From assembly GCF_008634025.1 (NCBI RefSeq), contig NZ_PDCM01000001.1, positions 4,062,501 through 4,126,500 of the forward strand: 64,000 nt of DNA. The letters are read 5' to 3'. Below, piece after piece: positions 58,844 to 64,000 of this stretch. How positions within the stretch are numbered: position 1 is the stretch's first letter; the number at the start of each line of letters is the position of its first letter. Source of the stretch: Streptomyces albofaciens JCM 4342 (GTDB lineage: Bacteria; Actinomycetota; Actinomycetes; Streptomycetales; Streptomycetaceae). The translations under genes and the position numbers were made by a program. The notes below the pieces were generated by a model. It saw only the letters and a list, made by a program, of their open reading frames with translations, was not told where the DNA came from and ran no database searches.

Positions 58844-61165
58844 TCAACTCCCCACATGCAGCACGATGACGCAGGTGTCGTCCTCCGGATTGGTGTGCAG
58901 AACGGACAGCAGTGTCTCCAAATGCGCCTCGGGCCCGCCGTGCGCGCCTTGGCGGGCGGCGGACAGCAGCAGGTCCTCGCGGTTGCCGGCCCGGTCGGCG
59001 CGGCGCTCCACCAGGCCGTCGGTGTAGAGGATCACGCGGTCGCCGGGCCGCAGCCTCAGCGTCCTGCACGCGTAACCGGGCGCCAGCCCGGCGCCCAGCG
59101 AGGTCCCGTCGTCGTTGACCAGCTCGGTGGCCCGGCCGCCGCGTACCAGGACGGGCGGCGGGTGGCCGGCGCGGGCCCAGGTCAGGGTGCGCCGCCGCGG
59201 ATCGAAGTGGCCGACGACGGCGGTCGCGTTGAGGGACTCGTCGTGGCCGTGGAAGGCGACGAGGTTCAGACAGTCCAGGATGCGGGCCGGGTCGGCGCCG
59301 GTGTACGCGATCCCCAGCAGCGCGTTGCGCAGCTGCGCCATGCCCGCGGCGGCCTGGAGGCCGTGCCCGAGCACGTCACCGATGGCGATCAGCACCCGGC
59401 CGTCGGGCAGCGGCGTGGCCTCGAACCAGTCGCCGCCCACGCGGGCGCAGTTCTCGGCGGGCTGGTACCGGATCGCCACCCGCAGCCCCGGCAGGGTGGT
59501 GTACGCCCGGGGCAGCAGGGCCAGTTGCAGCTCCTCCGCCATCCGCAGCTGCCGGCTCTCGGCCTCCCGCCGGGTCGCCTCCAGCGCCGCCTCCGTCCGC
59601 CGTACGCCGGTCACGTCCTGGACCACACCGCGCAGCGCCACGAGGTTGCCGGGACTGTCGCGGAGCAGTTCGGCGCTGACGCTCACATGGCGCGGACCGT
59701 CGGAGGCCCGCGTACGGACCTCGAACCGCACCGGGCCGGGGGCGCGGGCCAGCGACTGCACGGCTTCCACGACGGTCGGCAGGTCCTCCTCGACGACGTA
59801 CCCGGAGAGGGCGTCCAGCGGCAACGGGCCGCGCTTCGGGTCGCGTTCGAGGATGTCGTACATCCGCCGGGACCACGTCACGCTGCCGGTGACCAGGTTC
59901 CACTCCGCCCAGCCGAGGTTCACCAGCCGCTCGTCGTCGTCGATCCGGGTGCTCGCGGGCGTCTGCTCGTCGTGGAACTGCCACGTCACCAGCAGGCCCC
60001 CGGCCACGCGCTGGGCCCGCACGCTCAGTACGACCGGACGCGTGACGCCCTGGAAGGGCTCCTCGTACGTGAACGGCCCCCGGTCGAGCGGGATGCCGGT
60101 CTCCAGGACCGCCACATACGCGTCGAAGAGCCCGGAGAGCAGCATGCCGGGGAAGGATTCGAGCAGCCGGCTCCCGGTCATCTGGTCCGGCGTACGGCCC
60201 AGGAGGTCGGTGGCGCGCGCGTTGCAGCGGTCCACGGTGAACTCCACGACCCGGCCGAGCCCGTCGCGCAGCGGGCGGAGCAGCGCGGTCGGCAGGGGAA
60301 TCGCGTCGATGACCGCGTCCAGCCAGGCCGCCCGTACGCCGTCGTCCGGCGGTGCCAGGGCGGCCAGCCCGCGCAGCCGCTGCCCGGCGCGGTCGGCCAG
60401 CGCCTCCAGCCGGTCGCGGGCCGTGGGCGCCGGTCGCGCGCGGCCGGACCAGATGACGCCGACCACGCACACCACGGCACCCGGCCCGCCGCCGCTCTCG
60501 GCGGCGCAGGGCCCGCCCGGCCCGTCCCCGACGGCCGACACCCACGTCAGGCTCCGGTCACCGGCCTCGTCGGCGAGCCACACCCGCTGGTCCGCCGCGG
60601 ACATCCGGGCCAGCGGGAGGACGCAGGACAACGGTATCTGCGACCAGTCGCCGCCCGTATGTGCCGCCGCTCCGGCGGCCCCGCTCGTCCGGAGCGCGCC
60701 GTCGCCGTCCACGACGGCCAGCAGCACCGCCGTGGCGCCGGTGTCCTCGGCCCGCTCAAGCAGCCGCTGTGCCAGCTCCACCGGGTCACGGGCGGTGGTC
60801 AGGGCCGCCGTTCCGTCGTACGGGCCGAAGTCGTGCGGGACCGTTCCCGCACGAGCCCGCACCACGGTGGCCCGGCCGGCGCGCTCCTCGGCGGCGCCGG
60901 ACAGGCGACCGGCGCCGTACACCGTCCTGGCGGAGGGAGCCGGGCCGGGAACAGCCGTCGCCGGGGCGCCCAGGAGGCCGCTCGCACAGGCGCGGGCCTG
61001 GGACTCGTCGCATCCCAGGTGCTTGATCAGGAGTTCTTCGACGCGTACGGCGCTCAACGCGGTTCCCGGCGCGTGCCCGCCCGCCGGCGGGACGCCGCCC
61101 TCTTCCGGCCGGGAGCCCTTCTCCTCCGGCCGGGAGCCGGTCGCACCGCTGTCACACCGGACCAT
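58844..61165 (-). CDS. PAS/GAF-linked SpoIIE (PP2C) phosphatase
   Basis: 773-aa protein phosphatase of the RsbU/SpoIIE type that would dephosphorylate an anti-anti-sigma factor. A disordered N-terminus has a short direct repeat (SRPEEKG/SRPEEGG). A GAF-like region lies about 120-290 (VLLAVVDGDGALRTSG), with two PAS-like segments (about 300-400 and 410-520; EWNLVTGSVTWSRRMYDILE). The C-terminal phosphatase (about 545-773) has RVGGDWFEATPLPDGRV, the metal-binding IGDVLGHGLQAA and a late YTDGLVERR. The start has GAGGCG before ATG. The signal sensed and the target sigma system are not in the window. Confidence 0.88.
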   Translation of the reverse strand: MVRCDSGATGSRPEEKGSRPEEGGVPPAGGHAPGTALSAVRVEELLIKHLGCDESQARACASGLLGAPATAVPGPAPSARTVYGAGRLSGAAEERAGRATVVRARAGTVPHDFGPYDGTAALTTARDPVELAQRLLERAEDTGATAVLLAVVDGDGALRTSGAAGAAAHTGGDWSQIPLSCVLPLARMSAADQRVWLADEAGDRSLTWVSAVGDGPGGPCAAESGGGPGAVVCVVGVIWSGRARPAPTARDRLEALADRAGQRLRGLAALAPPDDGVRAAWLDAVIDAIPLPTALLRPLRDGLGRVVEFTVDRCNARATDLLGRTPDQMTGSRLLESFPGMLLSGLFDAYVAVLETGIPLDRGPFTYEEPFQGVTRPVVLSVRAQRVAGGLLVTWQFHDEQTPASTRIDDDERLVNLGWAEWNLVTGSVTWSRRMYDILERDPKRGPLPLDALSGYVVEEDLPTVVEAVQSLARAPGPVRFEVRTRASDGPRHVSVSAELLRDSPGNLVALRGVVQDVTGVRRTEAALEATRREAESRQLRMAEELQLALLPRAYTTLPGLRVAIRYQPAENCARVGGDWFEATPLPDGRVLIAIGDVLGHGLQAAAGMAQLRNALLGIAYTGADPARILDCLNLVAFHGHDESLNATAVVGHFDPRRRTLTWARAGHPPPVLVRGGRATELVNDDGTSLGAGLAPGYACRTLRLRPGDRVILYTDGLVERRADRAGNREDLLLSAARQGAHGGPEAHLETLLSVLHTNPEDDTCVIVLHVGS

Positions 61166-61470
61166 GGCGCCTCATCGCTTTGTCGACGGCACCCGTGGCC
61201 GCCCTGCGGGTTCTGCGGACGGCGTCCGGACGGCGCGTCCGCCCCCGGCCGGTTGGAGGAGCCTGCCCCTGCCTCATGACCGCTGTTGTTTATCAGTGCT
61301 CAGACGATCACCGTCGGATCTGGCCGGTACTGCCCGATGCCTTTGCCGCACTGCGCCCGAGAGCAAGAAAGCGAGCGCCGGTTGTCCGTTGCCGATCGTT
61401 TGGAGAGGGCGAAGGGCATGACGGCATCGGGGGAGATCCGTACCGCGCCGCAGCAATATCACGCAATATG

Positions 61471-61506
61471 TGTTAACAATGCTGGTGAGATCTGCTAACA
61501 ATGCTG
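61471..61506 (+). promoter_or_regulatory. direct-repeat operator upstream of the polyol genes
   Basis: TGTTAACAATGCTG (61471-61484) and TGCTAACAATGCTG (61493-61506) are near-identical 14-bp repeats 22 bp apart, about two helical turns. They lie 50-85 bases before the polyol dehydrogenase start in a locally AT-rich patch. The layout fits a site for the DeoR-type regulator encoded two genes downstream. Binding inferred. Confidence 0.65.
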
Positions 61507-61555
61507 TCCACCGTCATCCGTACCACCCCGCCCGCCGACTCCCGAGGACGCCGCC

Positions 61556-62608
61556 ATGCCCGCTCCGCTGCCCGACCACGTCCCCGCGACCATGCGCGCC
61601 GCCGTCCTCCACGCGCCCGAGGACCTGCGGATCGAGGAACGGCCGGTGCCGCTCCCCGGGCCGGGACAGGTGCTGGTCCGCGTCGAGGCCGTCGGCATCT
61701 GCGGCTCGGACGTGCACTACTACGAGCACGGGCGGATCGGCGACTTCGTCGTCCGCGCCCCGATGGTCCTCGGCCACGAGCCCGGCGGCACGGTCGTCGC
61801 CCTCGGCTCCGGCGCCACCCGCCACCAGCCGGGACAGCTGGTCTCCCTCGAACCCGGCGTACCGTGCGGAACCTGTGAGCAGTGCCGCCACGGGCGCTAC
61901 AACCTGTGCCCCGACGTGTCCTTCTACGCCACCCCGCCGGTCGACGGCGCGCTGTGCGAGTACGTCGCCATCGACGAGCACTTCGCCCACGCCGTCCCCG
62001 ACACCCTGACCGCCGAGACCGCCGCCCTGCTGGAGCCGCTGTCCGTCGGCGTATGGGCGGCGCGCAAGGGGCGGATCGGGCCCGGCGCGCGGGTGCTGGT
62101 CACCGGGGCCGGGCCGATCGGGCTGGTCGCCGTCCAGACGGCCCGCGCCTTCGGCGCCGGCGAGGTCGTCGTCACCGACATCGCGCCGGAACGGCTCGAC
62201 CTGGCACGGGAGCTGGGCGCCACCGCCACGGTGGACGTCCGGAGCGCCCGGCTCGCCGACACCGGGTACGCACCCGACGTCCTCCTGGAGTGCTCCGGCG
62301 TCCCGGCCGTCGCCGACGAGGCGATCCGCTCCCTCGGACGCGCGGGCCGGGCGGTGCTGGTCGGCATGGGCGGCGACACCGTGCCGCTGCCGCTGGCCCA
62401 TGTGCAAAACTTCGAGATCGAGGTCACCGGGACCTTCCGGTACGCCAACACCTGGCCGGCCGCCATCGCGCTGGCCGCCTCCGGCGACGTACGGCTCGAC
62501 CGGCTGGTCTCCCACCGGTACGGCCTGGCGGACGCCGAGCAGGCGCTCACCGCGGCCGCCCGGGACCGTACGACGATCAAGCCCGTGGTGTGCCCGCAGG
62601 CCGGCTGA
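61556..62608 (+). CDS. zinc-dependent polyol (sorbitol/xylitol-type) dehydrogenase
   Basis: 350-aa medium-chain dehydrogenase oxidising a polyol to a ketose with NAD. The catalytic zinc site has VEAVGICGSDVHYYEHG and GHEPGGTV; the structural zinc Cys set is in PCGTCEQCRHGRYNLC. The cofactor fold is VLVTGAGPIGLVAVQTA with TDIAPERLDLARELGA (acidic residue favouring NAD). Start ATG at 61556 after GAGGA. The DeoR regulator gene follows 39 bases later, and direct repeats lie upstream. No kinase or transporter genes are seen in this window, so the sugar supply route is unknown. Confidence 0.92.
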   Translation: MPAPLPDHVPATMRAAVLHAPEDLRIEERPVPLPGPGQVLVRVEAVGICGSDVHYYEHGRIGDFVVRAPMVLGHEPGGTVVALGSGATRHQPGQLVSLEPGVPCGTCEQCRHGRYNLCPDVSFYATPPVDGALCEYVAIDEHFAHAVPDTLTAETAALLEPLSVGVWAARKGRIGPGARVLVTGAGPIGLVAVQTARAFGAGEVVVTDIAPERLDLARELGATATVDVRSARLADTGYAPDVLLECSGVPAVADEAIRSLGRAGRAVLVGMGGDTVPLPLAHVQNFEIEVTGTFRYANTWPAAIALAASGDVRLDRLVSHRYGLADAEQALTAAARDRTTIKPVVCPQAG

Positions 62609-62647
62609 CCACCGGGCGCCACGGGCACGGAGGGGAAGGAGCGCCGC

Positions 62648-63454
62648 ATGGCCGCCAGGGCACGGCTGTCGCAGGCCGGGGTCGAACAGCGGCGGCAGGC
62701 CGTCCTGCGGTACGTCGCCGACCACGGCGCCCTGCGCATCGACGCGCTCGCCGACCGCTTCGACGTCAGCCTGATGACGATGCACCGGGACCTCGACGAC
62801 CTCGCCGCCCGCCACCTGCTGCGCAAGGAGCGCGGCCGGGCCGTCGCCTTCCCCGCCCTGACGATGGAGACCGCCACCCGCTTCCGCGAGAGCGCGGGGC
62901 TGGCGGCCAAGACGGCGCTGTGTGCCGCGGTGGCCGGCCGGATCACGCCGGGCAGCACCGTGCTGATGGACGACTCCACCACCCTCTACCCGCTGGCCGG
63001 CCTGCTGGCCCGGGGGGACCCGGCCGACCGGATCACGGTCGTCACCAACTCGGTCGGCCTCGCCCAGCGCCTGGGCGCGGTGCCCGGCGTGGACATCACC
63101 CTGCTCGGCGGCCGGTACCACGGCGAGTTCAACTCCTGCACCGGCCCGGAGGTCGGCGGCGCCCTCGCCCGGCTCCACGCCGACCTGGTGCTGATGTCCG
63201 CCACCGCCGTCCTCGACGGGCGCCTGTTCCATCCGCTGCGGGAGTACGTCGAGGTCAAGGAGGCGATGCTGGCCGCCGCCGAGGAGGCCGTACTCCTCGT
63301 GGACCACGCCAAGTTCGGCAAACGCGCCACGTACGCGTACGGCACCGCCGCCCGCTACGGGACGGTCGTCACGGACACCGCCACCCCCGCCGGGGAAGTC
63401 GCCGCCCTGCGGGCCACCGGGGCCGCCGTACAGGTCGTCCGGCCGGAACCGTAG
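62648..63454 (+). CDS. DeoR/GlpR-family sugar regulator
   Basis: 268-aa repressor: N-terminal helix-turn-helix (RRQAVLRYVADHGALRIDAL, ADRFDVSLMTMHRDLDDL), then a DeoR C-terminal sugar-phosphate-binding domain (STVLMDDSTTLYPLAGLL, VTNSVGLAQRLG, DITLLGGRYHGEFNSCTGP, VLLVDHAKFGKRA). GGAAGGAG precedes the ATG. It is in the same operon as the polyol dehydrogenase and probably autoregulates it through the direct repeats upstream. Confidence 0.93.
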   Translation: MAARARLSQAGVEQRRQAVLRYVADHGALRIDALADRFDVSLMTMHRDLDDLAARHLLRKERGRAVAFPALTMETATRFRESAGLAAKTALCAAVAGRITPGSTVLMDDSTTLYPLAGLLARGDPADRITVVTNSVGLAQRLGAVPGVDITLLGGRYHGEFNSCTGPEVGGALARLHADLVLMSATAVLDGRLFHPLREYVEVKEAMLAAAEEAVLLVDHAKFGKRATYAYGTAARYGTVVTDTATPAGEVAALRATGAAVQVVRPEP

Positions 63455-63462
63455 CGCCGCGG

Positions 63463-63801
63463 TCAGATGCCGTCCGGGGGCAGTGCGGCGACCGTGTCGA
63501 GGAGGCGGTTGACCTCGTCCAGGGCCTCACGGCCGGTGTCCGTCTCGCGCTGTTTCGGGTCGTCGAGGAAGTCGGCGGTGCAGGCCATCAGCTGGTACAT
63601 GGCGCCGATGGGCTTCAGGCCCCACGACGCGTTCAGCAGGATGTGGGTGATGATCCGGGCGGTGAGCCGGCCGCCGTTGTCGTCGCGGGCGAGGACCAGG
63701 GTGAGGGCGAGGTTGCGGTCGGCGTCGTCCGGCTGCCACGGCCCGCCGAGGTCGCGGGCGAGGGTGGTGGCCTGGGACCGGATGTCGGATGCCGCGTTCA
63801 T
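63463..63801 (-). CDS. small hypothetical protein
   Basis: 112 aa, helical, no signal or membrane segment: NAASDIRSQATTLARDLGG, then LALTLVLARDDNGGRL and LLNASWGLKPIGAMYQLMA. Convergent with the DeoR gene (8-base gap). The ATG at 63801 is chosen because the upstream extension is Arg-rich and repetitive. No family recognised. Confidence 0.6.
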   Translation of the reverse strand: MNAASDIRSQATTLARDLGGPWQPDDADRNLALTLVLARDDNGGRLTARIITHILLNASWGLKPIGAMYQLMACTADFLDDPKQRETDTGREALDEVNRLLDTVAALPPDGI

Positions 63802-63886
63802 GGTCCGACCGTGCCACACCGCCGCCCGTGCGGGCGGACGCGCCGAACGGACCCCGGGGTGCCTCACCCCGCCGGGTGAAGGCGGC

Positions 63887-64000
63887 GGCCGTCCGGCGTA
63901 CGGAGGCCGTTCGGTGTAGCGCGGCCGTCCGGTGGCGGGGCCGATCGGCGTACGGGGGCCGTCCGGCGTACGGCGGTAGTCCGGCGTACGGCGGGGACCC
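63887..64000. repeat. degenerate GTCCGGCGTACGG repeats at the window end
   Basis: Imperfect repeats containing GGCCGT/GTCCGGCGTACGG occur about six times at irregular spacing up to the window edge. No gene seen here; they may continue beyond the window. Confidence 0.7.

Overview
The window is a 64-kb piece of a high-GC actinomycete chromosome, almost certainly Streptomyces or a close relative. The evidence is the very high third-position GC, frequent GTG and some TTG starts, an ureABCFGD urease operon without ureE, an AfsR-type regulator, a B12-riboswitch-controlled metE, several secreted Streptomyces-type proteases, a GH19 chitinase and a mycothiol-type (MDMPI) enzyme. No rRNA, tRNA, IS element, phage or CRISPR array was seen. 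All family names come from reading motifs by eye; no database search was run.

Layout. (1) 1-4.9 kb: urease operon. (2) 4.9-7.2 kb: TetR regulator divergent from an amidase, with a perfect 18-bp palindrome between them. (3) 7.3-21.5 kb, minus strand: a nonribosomal peptide cluster transcribed MFS exporter, stand-alone condensation protein, C-A-T, acyl-CoA dehydrogenase, A-T, A-T, and a terminal C-(A remnant)-T-SDR protein. The last protein has lost the adenylation core but keeps the A C-terminal subdomain. It ends in a short NAD(P)-binding reductase-like domain instead of a thioesterase. (4) 21.8-26.7 kb: GGCT-like protein, secreted tripeptidyl aminopeptidase, secreted S1 protease and a frameshifted DUF1835-type pseudogene. 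(5) 27-41.3 kb: AfsR-like regulator, PlsC acyltransferase, metE with a cobalamin riboswitch, lipoprotein, an internally duplicated DUF5954-like protein, small enzymes, an alpha/beta-hydrolase relic and a streptogrisin-like protease. (6) 41.5-43.7 kb: TetR with two operator copies, divergent from an NTF2-like/NmrA-like pair. (7) 43.8-51.5 kb, minus strand: six genes headed by clear SbnA and SbnB homologues (L-2,3-diaminopropionate synthesis), followed by a FAD/NAD(P)-binding protein, a cystathionine-gamma-synthase-type PLP enzyme, a BenE-type transporter and an M20 amidohydrolase. Most are translationally coupled and no NRPS gene is adjacent. (8) 52-64 kb: NB-ARC/TPR protein, APH-type kinase, GH19 chitinase, a secreted TNT-type (NAD-glycohydrolase) toxin with a probable immunity gene, a SpoIIE phosphatase, a polyol dehydrogenase with a DeoR regulator, and a small hypothetical gene.

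How the genes fit together. The two biosynthetic regions are the main interest. The NRPS has more adenylation-thiolation proteins than complete modules, and its last module cannot activate its own substrate, so carrier proteins must be loaded in trans. The acyl-CoA dehydrogenase, translationally coupled to the C-A-T gene, may act on a carrier-bound intermediate. The Dap operon makes a non-proteinogenic diamino acid and has the accessory enzymes and transporter of a small-molecule pathway. Whether its product is free-standing or feeds the NRPS about 25 kb away cannot be told from sequence. The toxin-immunity pair and the set of secreted hydrolases point to an exoenzyme and competition role for the flanks.
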